47,903 bases of DNA from a virus (IMGVR_UViG_3300035662_000043:1-47903), one strand, 5' to 3'; shown: positions 15,784-22,814, counted from the stretch's first letter. Numbers and translations are program-made. Notes: generated by a model from the letters alone, not told the origin.

Positions 15784-16920
15784 TCAAAGATACTTGTAGT
15801 TAGTCATCGCCCATTGCTTGACTGTCTCATTGCCAGCAGCCAGCTTGGTGGTGCGCTTGTTGTCCAACAGCATCGTAAAGAAAAGACTCTGTAACTCGTC
15901 TTGCTTCATACGCTGAATGAACTGCATAAAGCTAGACAAATCATCCTGCGTTTGAATCTCATCGACTGCATTGATCATCGTCATGCACAAAGCCGCAATG
16001 TCCTCTGGAAGAATAATTCCCATTGGGTCTTTGATAATTTCTCTGACCGGTGTTACTTGAGACTCCATGTCGATGAACACAGACAACAGCTTCGCACCCG
16101 ACAGGCCAATCGTGCCAGCCAACGCAACATCAGCCGCCGCTTTGCCCCACACGTTGCGGTTCTTGACGATACGGTTGCACTTCGACAACGAACGTGGCGA
16201 GATGAACGATACCGTCTGCGTAGGCTTAGTCGGGTTGAAGATGAACTCGTTGTTCTCCTGCCCACCATCCATGTAAGAGTTCAACACGCGAGGATTCATA
16301 GCAACGAACGCACGAATCGTCGAACTGATACCGTTATCACCAGCCCACTTGATCCAACGCCGAGCATCAGGCTTCTCCATACGCATGAGACAAATACGGT
16401 TGCCCTGATGCGCTTGCATCGCGTCACCCACACCATCGCTTGAGTTATTAGATGTAGCAAAGACGATAGACCCAATAGGCAGCGGTCGATCACCTACCAT
16501 GCGCTCTAACTTCAGGCGAGTAAACAGCGTACCCATCAGCTTGGGAACCTTGAACACCTCGTCAAGCATGATTACTTTAGGCTTGTCCGAATCTAGCTTG
16601 AACAGCGCGCCGATGTATTGCTCAAGAGACTTCTCAACGTGATTAGGGATAGTGCCAGAGATGTCCATGTAGTCCTTCGATGGGCAATCCACGTAGATGT
16701 AGTCATACTTGTCTGTAGGACAAACGTCTTTAGGGCGACGCCACTTGTCGCCATTGTTCTGAGCAATGAGTTTCAGAATAGATGTCTTACCTACTCCGGG
16801 CTCGCTGATAATGACAGGCGTGACATGATCGTCTGATTCTTCAGTTGTCTCTGACATTACAGGAATCATCGCAGCGAGCTGCTCGATGTTGACGGTGTCG
16901 GTGAAATGAATCTTAGCCAT
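15784..16920 (-). CDS. MoxR-type AAA+ ATPase
   Basis: 378 residues. Walker A is EPGVGKTS (40-47), Walker B VIMLDEV (DE at 120-121), and sensor 1 FATSN follows. These match MoxR/CobS-family AAA+ ATPases, which act as chaperones with a VWA-domain partner (RavA-ViaA, NorQ-NorD, CobS-CobT). Good Shine-Dalgarno AAAGGA. The stop is 26 nt from the VWA gene ATG. In this phage it probably remodels a protein or inserts a metal together with its neighbours. Confidence 0.9.
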   Translation of the reverse strand: MAKIHFTDTVNIEQLAAMIPVMSETTEESDDHVTPVIISEPGVGKTSILKLIAQNNGDKWRRPKDVCPTDKYDYIYVDCPSKDYMDISGTIPNHVEKSLEQYIGALFKLDSDKPKVIMLDEVFKVPKLMGTLFTRLKLERMVGDRPLPIGSIVFATSNNSSDGVGDAMQAHQGNRICLMRMEKPDARRWIKWAGDNGISSTIRAFVAMNPRVLNSYMDGGQENNEFIFNPTKPTQTVSFISPRSLSKCNRIVKNRNVWGKAAADVALAGTIGLSGAKLLSVFIDMESQVTPVREIIKDPMGIILPEDIAALCMTMINAVDEIQTQDDLSSFMQFIQRMKQDELQSLFFTMLLDNKRTTKLAAGNETVKQWAMTNYKYL

Positions 16921-16949
16921 GATTTGTTTCCTTTCGGGTTGTGAGTTAA

Positions 16950-17855
16950 TTAGATACTACGTGGTGCAAACTTCGACAGGATGTCATCCATCTCGTCTTT
17001 TACTTGTGACCGTACTGCATCTGAATCACGCAACGCTTCTGCATCAACGCCGCGCAACGCTAGGTCAAGCCTAGTTACTGCTTCATCCAACGCTGAATCG
17101 TTAGTCAGGTTGAAGTCTTTGAAGAGACGACAATACTCTTTCGCCTTGTCCACCGTACCCTCGTATATCTTGCGCTTCTTCTGCTTGGTCTCGCCATCGG
17201 TCGTTGTTGTCTCATCGTACCCGCAGCAATGCGCGAGTGACTCCATGACATCAACCAACCTCTCTACCTGATCGTTCAGGATGCCCTGAACTATTGTTTC
17301 CGCTTGGCGACTGTAATGTGTATTCAAGTCATTAGCCAAGTCCTGCGCTATCGCGCACCGATAGTCGCCCACCGGAACCTCGCTGGTGTACAGCGTGACC
17401 CCGAACTTGTTACGCACCTGATCCACCGTCGGGTAGTCATCGCGGTTAAACATATCGCCCTGCGCGAACGCCATGTTCGACACCGTTGTGTTGTAGTTGT
17501 TACAGAAGTTGTCTAAAAGACGCGTGAACTCAATCTCGTGCCAGTCAAACTCCTGCATGAACTTGGGCAACGCTACGTACGGCAGATAGTCCTGCGACTT
17601 GTTCCACGGATAGGTCGAACGCTGTATCCAGTTGTAGATCGTCTGACGATAGTTCAGCAACGCCTTGTGGTCGACGTTGTTCGCCAGCAAGTTTTTAACG
17701 AACCTGCCTGCATTCGTATCGGCTTTCTTTGCGGTAGTAACCTCATTGCTGATGGCTCGGTCTTGCTTGGTAGCTGACCAGACGTTGACCTCGACTGCGA
17801 CCAGAAGGCCGCTGGTTGCGAGTGACGTGATGTGCTGTGGTTTATTGAGTTCCAT
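16950..17855 (-). CDS. DUF3150-like protein, first gene of the MoxR/VWA operon
   Basis: 301 residues. An N-terminal VAVEVNVWSATKQDRAISNEV matches the opening of DUF3150 proteins as I recall them (W-x-x-x-K-x-D-R). Helical stretches and an acidic C-terminus follow. DUF3150 genes commonly neighbour MoxR-like ATPase and VWA genes, as here. Clear Shine-Dalgarno (AAAGGA). It is the first gene behind the strong promoter at 17.96 kb, with one palindromic repeat 31 nt upstream of its start. The molecular role of the family is not known. Confidence 0.7.
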   Translation of the reverse strand: MELNKPQHITSLATSGLLVAVEVNVWSATKQDRAISNEVTTAKKADTNAGRFVKNLLANNVDHKALLNYRQTIYNWIQRSTYPWNKSQDYLPYVALPKFMQEFDWHEIEFTRLLDNFCNNYNTTVSNMAFAQGDMFNRDDYPTVDQVRNKFGVTLYTSEVPVGDYRCAIAQDLANDLNTHYSRQAETIVQGILNDQVERLVDVMESLAHCCGYDETTTTDGETKQKKRKIYEGTVDKAKEYCRLFKDFNLTNDSALDEAVTRLDLALRGVDAEALRDSDAVRSQVKDEMDDILSKFAPRSI

Positions 17856-17885
17856 GATGTTTCCTTTCGTTTCGTTGATGAGTGA

Positions 17886-17901
17886 TTCAGGTGACCCTGA
17901 A
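17886..17901. repeat. Dispersed palindrome, copy 4
   Basis: TTCAGGTGACCCTGAA followed by CCGTTAACT. It lies between the -10 box of the leftward promoter and the DUF3150-like gene start, inside the transcript leader. Confidence 0.8.
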
Positions 17902-17943
17902 CCGTTAACTGCGTTGCGTGCTACTTTCCCTTACCACACTATA

Positions 17944-17972
17944 ATTATACTATAACTTGACATATTAGTCAA
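17944..17972 (-). promoter_or_regulatory. Strong leftward sigma-70 promoter
   Basis: -35 TTGACT (17967-17972), 17-bp spacer, -10 TATAAT (17944-17949). It drives the DUF3150-like/MoxR/VWA operon. Confidence 0.85.
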
Positions 17973-17974
17973 GT
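17955..17974. promoter_or_regulatory. Operator-like inverted repeat over the -35 box
   Basis: Perfect 7-bp arms ACTTGAC and GTCAAGT with 6 bp between them, covering the -35 box. The same element, with one mismatch, overlaps the promoter at 20.57 kb. A repressor bound here would block polymerase. Confidence 0.7.
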
Positions 17975-17990
17975 AGTTTACTCGTGTTTT

Positions 17991-18098
17991 TTAGATGACC
18001 CAGAACCATAACTGCGGATACGTGTAGGCAACCCAACCACCCAAGCACGTAAGCGCAGCTGGCGCAGCCGCCAGAGCAAGCAGAAGCCAGTTACCCAC
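17991..18098 (-). CDS. Very small membrane protein (35 aa)
   Basis: GTG start at 18098, overlapping the upstream stop by 8 nt, with GGAGG about 8 nt before it. The 35 residues are almost wholly hydrophobic (NWLLLALAAAPAALTCLGGW), one transmembrane helix with a short aromatic tail. It ends just before the 17.96 kb promoter. Function unknown. Confidence 0.55.
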   Translation of the reverse strand: MGNWLLLALAAAPAALTCLGGWVAYTYPQLWFWVI

Positions 18099-18306
18099 GG
18101 CGCTTGCCTCCCCTGACGCTAAAGATTTTGTCGCCATCCTCATCCAGCACCGCATAGCCACTTTCGGTCAGCTCAATAGCCCAATCCCTACGCGCTATGC
18201 GGTCGAGCATGTACATAATCTTATGCCTAAAAATCTTTTTACTGACGTGTTGTGCTACTACCACACAGCCAAGTACTATCGTTGCTATCTCGTAGAAGTT
18301 ATCCAT
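18091..18306 (-). CDS. Small membrane-anchored protein
   Basis: 71 residues from the ATG at 18306 (GGAG 9 nt upstream); an in-frame ATG at 18321 is the alternative. An N-terminal hydrophobic helix (FYEIATIVLGCVVVA) is followed by a basic stretch and a short cytoplasmic domain that ends RGGKRRG. Function unknown. Confidence 0.6.
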   Translation of the reverse strand: MDNFYEIATIVLGCVVVAQHVSKKIFRHKIMYMLDRIARRDWAIELTESGYAVLDEDGDKIFSVRGGKRRG

Positions 18307-18307
18307 C

Positions 18308-18658
18308 TCATAGTTCTCCATGCGTTTCTTTAAAAGTGGTTGCTTCGCTTCCAGTATCCCCCTCGGCTACCTGATCCGCAGTCAAGTTGGCTATCTGCAC
18401 CAGCTTCTCCTCCACCTGCTCGTCGGTCAGCCAGCCGATCACGTCACCCTCTGAACAGACATCTTTCGGGTAGATAAGTACGTAGTTACCCCCCTCCCCC
18501 TCGAACCGGATAACGCCTAGCTCCCACAGACCCTCGTCGCCTCCGTAGGTAAACTCACCCCTGACAACAGACGCACCAGCCCCGTTGGGGAAGCGGTAAA
18601 GTTTCTGTACAGACGTAGGCTCATGCTTGATCACCACGTCGTAAGGTCTTATATCCAT
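18308..18658 (-). CDS. Hypothetical acidic protein (116 aa)
   Basis: 116 residues, beta-rich at the N-terminus (a Gly-rich turn GGDEGLWELGVIRFEGEGG) with an acidic helical C-terminus. Shine-Dalgarno AGGGAGG lies upstream, inside the end of the preceding small gene. No domain recognised. Confidence 0.7.
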   Translation of the reverse strand: MDIRPYDVVIKHEPTSVQKLYRFPNGAGASVVRGEFTYGGDEGLWELGVIRFEGEGGNYVLIYPKDVCSEGDVIGWLTDEQVEEKLVQIANLTADQVAEGDTGSEATTFKETHGEL

Positions 18659-18777
18659 CCCATCCTCCCTTTGGTCTTGACGATCAACGCCAGCCAGAAT
18701 TCTCTCGCCTGACGGTCATGGTCTATTCCCCGGAGAACGCGCTTGGCATCGCGTATTACTTTCTTATATCGTTTCAT
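18649..18777 (-). CDS. Small basic protein (42 aa)
   Basis: 42 residues, strongly basic: MKRYKKVIRDAKRVLRG then REFWLALIVKTKGRMGWI. The ATG overlaps the upstream stop (ATGA) and lies directly beside a GGAGGG Shine-Dalgarno inside a palindromic repeat. It overlaps the next start by 10 nt. Function unknown. Confidence 0.65.
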   Translation of the reverse strand: MKRYKKVIRDAKRVLRGIDHDRQAREFWLALIVKTKGRMGWI

Positions 18778-18941
18778 TTCAGCCCTCCCTGAAGAGTTAC
18801 TTTCCTCACGGCTGCATCAGCCGACGCTGCGCGTACGAACGCCGCTGTCCATGCCTTCGGATGCCAGCCGCACGTACCTAGTTGCCCTTGTGGGCGAACA
18901 CACCACTCGCCATTGCGTAGTTGAATAGCTTCTAGTTTCAT
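18774..18941 (-). CDS. Small protein (55 aa)
   Basis: 55 residues: RNGEWCVRPQGQLGTCGWHP, then WTAAFVRAASADAAVRK. Two cysteines and the CGW.P.AWTAAFV pattern are familiar from small phage proteins of unknown role. Both ends overlap neighbours as ATGA, and GGGAGGG precedes the start, so it is very likely translated. Confidence 0.7.
   Translation of the reverse strand: MKLEAIQLRNGEWCVRPQGQLGTCGWHPKAWTAAFVRAASADAAVRKVTLQGGLK
18778..18793. repeat. Dispersed palindrome, copy 5
   Basis: TTCAGCCCTCCCTGAA. On the leftward transcript it reads UUCAG-GGAGGG-CUGAA, a 5-bp hairpin whose loop is the Shine-Dalgarno of the adjacent 42-residue gene. Confidence 0.75.
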
Positions 18942-19150
18942 TTCACCAGCCCTCCCTTGTTGTTCAACCCCTTCAAGTCAGCCAAGTCTGTGACCAACAC
19001 GTAATTGCTCTTGTGCATCGGTGCGATGGTGCGCTTGATCCCCCGTGCCGCTTGCTCTCCGCATGGTTTACAAGTCTTTGCCCCGATAGCCCACCTAGCT
19101 AGGGCGTACTCCGCCCCGCACAACATGCACTCTGGAACGTAATCTTCCAT
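18938..19150 (-). CDS. Small zinc-finger protein (70 aa)
   Basis: 70 residues from the ATG at 19150 (GGGAGGGG just upstream). CMLCGAEYALARWAIGAKTC with a following KPCG gives a four-cysteine C-x2-C...C-x2-C zinc site near the N-terminus, and the C-terminal part is basic. Possibly a DNA/RNA-binding or adaptor protein. Confidence 0.7.
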   Translation of the reverse strand: MEDYVPECMLCGAEYALARWAIGAKTCKPCGEQAARGIKRTIAPMHKSNYVLVTDLADLKGLNNKGGLVK

Positions 19151-19166
19151 GTCACCCCTCCCTGAA
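19151..19166. repeat. Dispersed palindrome, copy 6
   Basis: GTCACCCCTCCCTGAA followed by CTGTTAAT, directly upstream of the zinc-finger gene ATG and containing its Shine-Dalgarno. Confidence 0.7.
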
Positions 19167-19169
19167 CTG

Positions 19170-19538
19170 TTAATCAATGTGTATGCTTCGACTGAGTCTG
19201 AGTCTGCCGCCGCATAACCCTGCCTCGTAATGCTCCACATCGTCGTAACTCTCGCCCACACGCATAAACTCGTAGCCGTACTTGCTGTCGTGATGCTCCG
19301 CGCAGAACGTCTCCTGAAAGTCAGTAAAGAGTTTCTCTAGCCGACGTATGGATGGATAGTCTGGATACCACTTCCATTGCTCCGCAGTAAACACCACCTC
19401 GGTATCATGGAACTCAAAGTAATCTATCTCATCGTCGTGTATGTGTTGCTTTAGCCACGTAGTCATGATTGCGCCCGCGCCCTTGTCATCGGGTTTGCTG
19501 GTGTACATGATGCACGTCACGTCAGAACGGTAGCCCAT
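19170..19538 (-). CDS. Hypothetical 122-aa protein
   Basis: 122 residues from the ATG at 19538, with GGGAGGGG upstream. It begins GYRSDVTCIMYTS, an opening seen in many phage proteins of unknown function, then alternates aromatic and acidic residues (YFEFHDTEVVFTAEQWKWYP). Its start lies 17 nt inside the preceding gene. It may share a fold with the upstream 171-aa protein, but I cannot show that. Confidence 0.7.
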   Translation of the reverse strand: MGYRSDVTCIMYTSKPDDKGAGAIMTTWLKQHIHDDEIDYFEFHDTEVVFTAEQWKWYPDYPSIRRLEKLFTDFQETFCAEHHDSKYGYEFMRVGESYDDVEHYEAGLCGGRLRLSRSIHID

Positions 19539-20037
19539 CTTCCCCTCCCTTCGCATAGAAGTTGTTCGATATAGCCACGTCGATGTTCAAGTCCAAGTAC
19601 CGCCGATATGCGCCCAGACGTACCACGTCGCTGTCTTCGATAGTCCTGTACACGTTGAACTTCACCCAGACATGTTCTAGCGCATAGCCCTCGGTCGGCT
19701 CGTCACCCTCGCCCCACCACACGCTGTCATCGTCGTAGTCAGGCAGGAACGTCTCCTTGTAGTCATGGATCAACGCGTTTAACTGCTCGTAGTCGTGTGA
19801 TGTATGAAATGTTCCACCCACGATAATCCCACGCGGCTCCATCACGTCACACCACCCGCCGTATGACGTGTTGAACCCCTGCTTTTCCCACCACCCCTTG
19901 AGAACAGCAAACTCGCCTCTGGCTCGTGCCACCTGAGACTGTTTGTCCTCCTCGGTGTAGTACTTCAGGATACGGTTGTCCACCTCAGCAGTCGATGTGT
20001 AAAAGGCAACGTGTGCCTTGAGAAGTTTTATGCTCAT
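19522..20037 (-). CDS. Hypothetical 171-aa protein
   Basis: 171 residues, acidic and aromatic: YGGWCDVMEPRGIIVGGTF in the middle and DDDSVWWGEGDEP later, with alternating strands and helices. It overlaps both neighbours (4 nt upstream, 17 nt downstream). No family recognised. Confidence 0.7.
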   Translation of the reverse strand: MSIKLLKAHVAFYTSTAEVDNRILKYYTEEDKQSQVARARGEFAVLKGWWEKQGFNTSYGGWCDVMEPRGIIVGGTFHTSHDYEQLNALIHDYKETFLPDYDDDSVWWGEGDEPTEGYALEHVWVKFNVYRTIEDSDVVRLGAYRRYLDLNIDVAISNNFYAKGGEDGLPF

Positions 20038-20234
20038 AGGTCACAGTCTCCACCCAACCCCTGCATGTTCTCCCACAGGTCTAACTCCAGCTGAATCCAC
20101 AGCGGCATGTCGTCGGCTTCGGTTACTGTGGCTAGAAACTCCTGCTCGGCATCTGCCAACGCTTGACCCATCAGGTCAGGCATATTCTCGCGCCATTCTT
20201 GCATCTCGATCATTAGTTGTTTGATACGTCCCAT
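20034..20234 (-). CDS. Hypothetical 66-aa acidic protein
   Basis: 66 residues, all helical and acidic (MIEMQEWRENMPDLMGQAL and LELDLWENMQGLGG). AAAGGAGC precedes the ATG. It is joined to the next gene by ATGA overlap. A DNA-mimic or protein-binding role is possible but speculative. Confidence 0.65.
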   Translation of the reverse strand: MGRIKQLMIEMQEWRENMPDLMGQALADAEQEFLATVTEADDMPLWIQLELDLWENMQGLGGDCDL

Positions 20235-20266
20235 GATGTTGCTCCTTTCGATTAATTAAATAACAG

Positions 20267-20282
20267 TTCAGATCACGCTGAA
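20267..20282. repeat. Dispersed palindrome, copy 7
   Basis: TTCAGATCACGCTGAA. It spans the stop codon of the 65-aa gene and lies 33 nt upstream of the next gene start. Confidence 0.65.
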
Positions 20283-20465
20283 CGCTTGATCGTCACCGTC
20301 GTAGAACCAGTCTGTGTAACTGTAGATACTGCCCTCGTTGCTGAAGTACTGCCCATGCAGCGGCTCTTCTACGTATTCTTCGAACCCTGCTTCCTCCAGA
20401 GAAACTATTAGGCCACGCTCCCGCGCAACGTCTTCCCACTCCATCTCATCGACTAAATCAAACAT
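20268..20465 (-). CDS. Hypothetical 65-aa very acidic protein
   Basis: 65 residues with about a quarter Asp/Glu and few basic residues (DEMEWEDVARERG, EEAGFEEYVEEPLHG). It is the first gene behind the 20.57 kb promoter. Such small early acidic proteins can be DNA mimics that block host enzymes; that is speculation from composition and position. Confidence 0.65.
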   Translation of the reverse strand: MFDLVDEMEWEDVARERGLIVSLEEAGFEEYVEEPLHGQYFSNEGSIYSYTDWFYDGDDQAFSVI

Positions 20466-20489
20466 GGTGAACCCTTTCGTAAATAGTGA

Positions 20490-20505
20490 GTCAGGTGACC
20501 CTGAA
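20490..20505. repeat. Dispersed palindrome, copy 8
   Basis: GTCAGGTGACCCTGAA followed by CTGTTAAAT, in the leader between the 20.57 kb promoter and the 65-aa gene. It is almost identical to copy 4, which has the same relation to the 17.96 kb promoter. Confidence 0.8.
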
Positions 20506-20565
20506 CTGTTAAATAAAAATGCTGGTGTTGGATGCTATCTAGCTACATTGCTCTCCAACAGTATA

Positions 20566-20594
20566 ATTATAGCATAACTTAACATATAAGTCAA
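20566..20594 (-). promoter_or_regulatory. Strong leftward sigma-70 promoter with operator
   Basis: -35 TTGACT (20589-20594), 17-bp spacer, -10 TATAAT (20566-20571). The inverted repeat at 20577-20596 (one mismatch) matches the operator of the 17.96 kb promoter. Confidence 0.85.
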
Positions 20595-20596
20595 GT

Positions 20597-21112
20597 TGTT
20601 TGGGTGACTTTTTTAGGCAGGGGTTTGTTCTGATTTTGGGCTGGTGAGATGAGTTTTGGAACGAAAAAAGGGCTGAAAACCCGCATTATTCCGTGAGGGT
20701 GTTCTGAGGAAAATGGTTGCCAGAACAGAAAAAGTACGCGTAAGTGTTTGTATTTCTTATTTTATTTTTTAACATAAACTATATATAGTTGTTCTGTTCT
20801 AGAAAAAATATGAGTACGCTTCCTTCGGAGTGAATTTTGCACTTGCCACAGGACTCGACCGATCCGTAAAAAATCGTGCGTTTCCCTCCCCCTACCCCAA
20901 AAACACCGGAACATTGGAACAAACGCTGAAAACCCGCATAAATCCTAGCTTTTCTTGTTCTGCCTGACCCTGTTTGTTCCGGCTTTTTTGGAACAAGCTA
21001 TCGGAACAAGGCAACTCAGCGTCATTTAAGCAAACGGTAAATGATGCAACTCACAATAATTTCCGCCGAACGAGCCTTTTCCATCAACATGGTGTAAAAG
21101 TTAATTTAACGA
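20597..21112. other. Non-coding region with GGAACA/AGAACA cluster (candidate origin or control region)
   Basis: No gene is visible here. RGAACA hexamers (either strand) occur at 20626, 20700, 20722, 20790, 20795, 20908, 20916, 20956, 20975, 20990 and 21003, plus GGAACG at 20658; fewer than one would be expected by chance. The copies at 20975 and 20990 form TTGTTCC/GGAACAA, a 7-bp inverted repeat. GCTGAAAACCCGCAT occurs twice (20672-20686 and 20925-20939), each a few bases after a GGAAC copy. An A/T-rich stretch lies at about 20750-20790. Iterons plus an A/T-rich segment resemble a replication origin, but a regulator-binding region is equally possible. Confidence 0.55.
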
Positions 21113-21128
21113 GTCAGGCATAGCTGAA
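21113..21128. repeat. Dispersed palindrome, copy 9
   Basis: GTCAGGCATAGCTGAA, a weaker copy (TCAG/CTGA arms). It opens the first of three related spacer segments that precede terminators at 21.2, 22.06 and 22.94 kb. Confidence 0.5.
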
Positions 21129-21194
21129 CTCTTATTTAACGCGCTTGCCCGCGCACGCGCGAGGACAAAGAACTGGTTTCAAAAACGCAGGCGC

Positions 21195-21226
21195 AAAAAA
21201 GCCGACGCGTCTTGCGACGCGTCGGC
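21195..21226 (-). terminator. Rho-independent terminator of the 215-aa gene
   Basis: Perfect 11-bp stem GCCGACGCGTC/GACGCGTCGGC with a TTGC-type loop, followed on the leftward strand by six T. Confidence 0.9.
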
Positions 21227-21231
21227 TAAAA

Positions 21232-21879
21232 TTACTTCACATCATACTCTTTCCAGAATGCCGCACTAGCTCTTGCTAGTTTCTTGCTATCGGCAGTAGG
21301 ATCATTTCCCCTTACTTCGGCAGTCTTGCATCGGGTCTTGAATGTCTCAAACTCTTTTTCCAGAAACTCAATCATCGCAAGAGTAGCTGCTCTGGTCTGC
21401 GTTTTCGGATTACGTCGAGCATACTCTCGCTTTGCCGCAGCTATCAGATCATCCATGCAATTCTTGCAATACTTGTTGACCAGATCACGTAAAGCAAAGA
21501 TCACATTGTACTTAGCAAGATCATCGCGTTTCATCGCGCCGATAGCTTGCTGTGTGAAAGAATACGCATATGCGACGCCGATATTGACTACTTCTAGCGG
21601 CTTTGCATCCGGCGGCAGCTGGTCTACTGGAATGTAATTCCCGTCGATTACTGCGTATTCAGTAGCTGGATTATTAGCCTCATACCGCTTACGAAAACCA
21701 GCTTTAAGCTGGTCAATGTCCTCTTTAGCGGGCTCTGTTAAAAAGTTTTTAATGTTATCTAAAGCATACGCGCCATTCTTTTTGAGAATGTCCGAGCTAC
21801 CAGCTACTGAATAGCCGAAAGCCTCAAGGTCTTTGAAGGTTGATTCTACTGCTACTGCGATTTGGCTTTTCTTTGCCAT
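21232..21879 (-). CDS. Paralogous early protein A (215 aa)
   Basis: 215 residues, unknown family, roughly half identical to the next gene upstream. Shared blocks include ALDNIANFLTEPAKE-like, YAVIDGNYIPVDQLP, NIGVAYAYSFTQQA, NKYCKNC, and GNDPTADSK near the end. Two conserved cysteines sit in the central C-x2-C. Basic overall and mostly helical after residue 110. Good Shine-Dalgarno (AAAGGGG). It is a single-gene unit with its own promoter and terminator, which suggests a high or separately timed early dose. Confidence 0.8.
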   Translation of the reverse strand: MAKKSQIAVAVESTFKDLEAFGYSVAGSSDILKKNGAYALDNIKNFLTEPAKEDIDQLKAGFRKRYEANNPATEYAVIDGNYIPVDQLPPDAKPLEVVNIGVAYAYSFTQQAIGAMKRDDLAKYNVIFALRDLVNKYCKNCMDDLIAAAKREYARRNPKTQTRAATLAMIEFLEKEFETFKTRCKTAEVRGNDPTADSKKLARASAAFWKEYDVK

Positions 21880-21934
21880 GATAATGCCCCTTTGCGTAAG
21901 GATTAAACCGGCACTAATTTCATCCGGTAATTAT

Positions 21935-21964
21935 GTTATAGCTGATATCTAGCGAGAAAATCAA
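21935..21964 (-). promoter_or_regulatory. Leftward promoter of the 215-aa gene
   Basis: -35 TTGATT (21959-21964), 18-bp spacer, -10 TATAAC (21935-21940). A copy of the palindrome lies directly upstream of the -35 box. Confidence 0.65.
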
Positions 21965-21967
21965 TGT

Positions 21968-21983
21968 TTCAGGCATGGGTGAA
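21968..21983. repeat. Dispersed palindrome, copy 10
   Basis: TTCAGGCATGGGTGAA followed by TCGTTAAT, directly upstream of the -35 box of the 21.95 kb promoter. Confidence 0.6.
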
Positions 21984-22058
21984 TCGTTAATTAGCGCATG
22001 ACGCACACGCGCTCTGGCACGCGCGCGAGGACAAATAACTGGTTTCAAACGCAGGGCG

Positions 22059-22094
22059 AAAAAAAACCCTGCCAACCTTTCGGCTGGCAGGGTT
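22059..22094 (-). terminator. Rho-independent terminator of the 219-aa gene
   Basis: A long stem AACCCTGCCA/TGGCAGGGTT extended inward by ACC/GGC-type pairs with one mismatch, and a run of T on the leftward strand directly after it. Confidence 0.9.
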
Positions 22095-22099
22095 GAGTG

Positions 22100-22759
22100 T
22101 TACTGCTTGTTTAACATCTCATACTTGACCTTGAAAGCGATAATCGCTTCGCGTAAGGCCTTGCTGTCTGCGGTAGGATCGTTCCCTCTCGCCTCTGCTG
22201 TCTTGCAGCGCTGATTCCAAGCATCAAACTGCTTATCAAGGAACTCACCAAAAGCCAGCGTAGCAGCGCGTGTGGTTGATTCAGGATTGCGCTGCTTTTC
22301 TACCTTCCTTGCTGCTGCTTTCAAGTCTGACAAGCAGTTGAAGCAATACTTGTTTACCTTGTCACGCAGGTCTTGCAATATTTGATACTTGGGCAAATCC
22401 TCAGCCTTCAGCGCACCATATGCTTGCTGAGTGAACGAAAAGGCGTAAGCCACACCAATGTTGACGTTCTCCAGTACCTTAGCGTCAGCCGGTAGTTGAT
22501 CGCGTGGTATGTAATTACCGTCAACGACAGCGTAAGCAACATCGGGGTGAGTTTCACTGTAACGCTGACGAAAACCTTCTTTCAGTTCGCTGATTGCTTC
22601 CTTAGCCGGTTCGGTAAGAAAGTTTGCAATGTTATCCAAAGCCCAAGCCCCATCGAGGCGTGATGCGTCAGACTTTTTAGCCACGCTATAACCAAAGTCG
22701 CGGTAGGACTTGTACGACACTTCCTGTACTGCTAATGCAATGGCAGTTTTCTTAGCCAT
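22100..22759 (-). CDS. Paralogous early protein B (219 aa)
   Basis: 219 residues, paralogue of the 215-aa protein just downstream. The same conserved blocks are present: ALDNIANFLTEPAKE, YAVVDGNYIPRDQLP, NIGVAYAFSFTQQAYGAL, NKYCFNC and GNDPTADSK. The N-terminal 30 residues and the region after NKYC differ most. It has its own promoter at 22.83 kb and terminator at 22.06 kb. Function unknown; the duplication suggests dosage or a divergent target. Confidence 0.8.
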   Translation of the reverse strand: MAKKTAIALAVQEVSYKSYRDFGYSVAKKSDASRLDGAWALDNIANFLTEPAKEAISELKEGFRQRYSETHPDVAYAVVDGNYIPRDQLPADAKVLENVNIGVAYAFSFTQQAYGALKAEDLPKYQILQDLRDKVNKYCFNCLSDLKAAARKVEKQRNPESTTRAATLAFGEFLDKQFDAWNQRCKTAEARGNDPTADSKALREAIIAFKVKYEMLNKQ

Positions 22760-22814
22760 GATATTGCTCCTTTATGTAGTTGATAAAAGGCCAGTATTTA
22801 TCTGGCATAATTAT

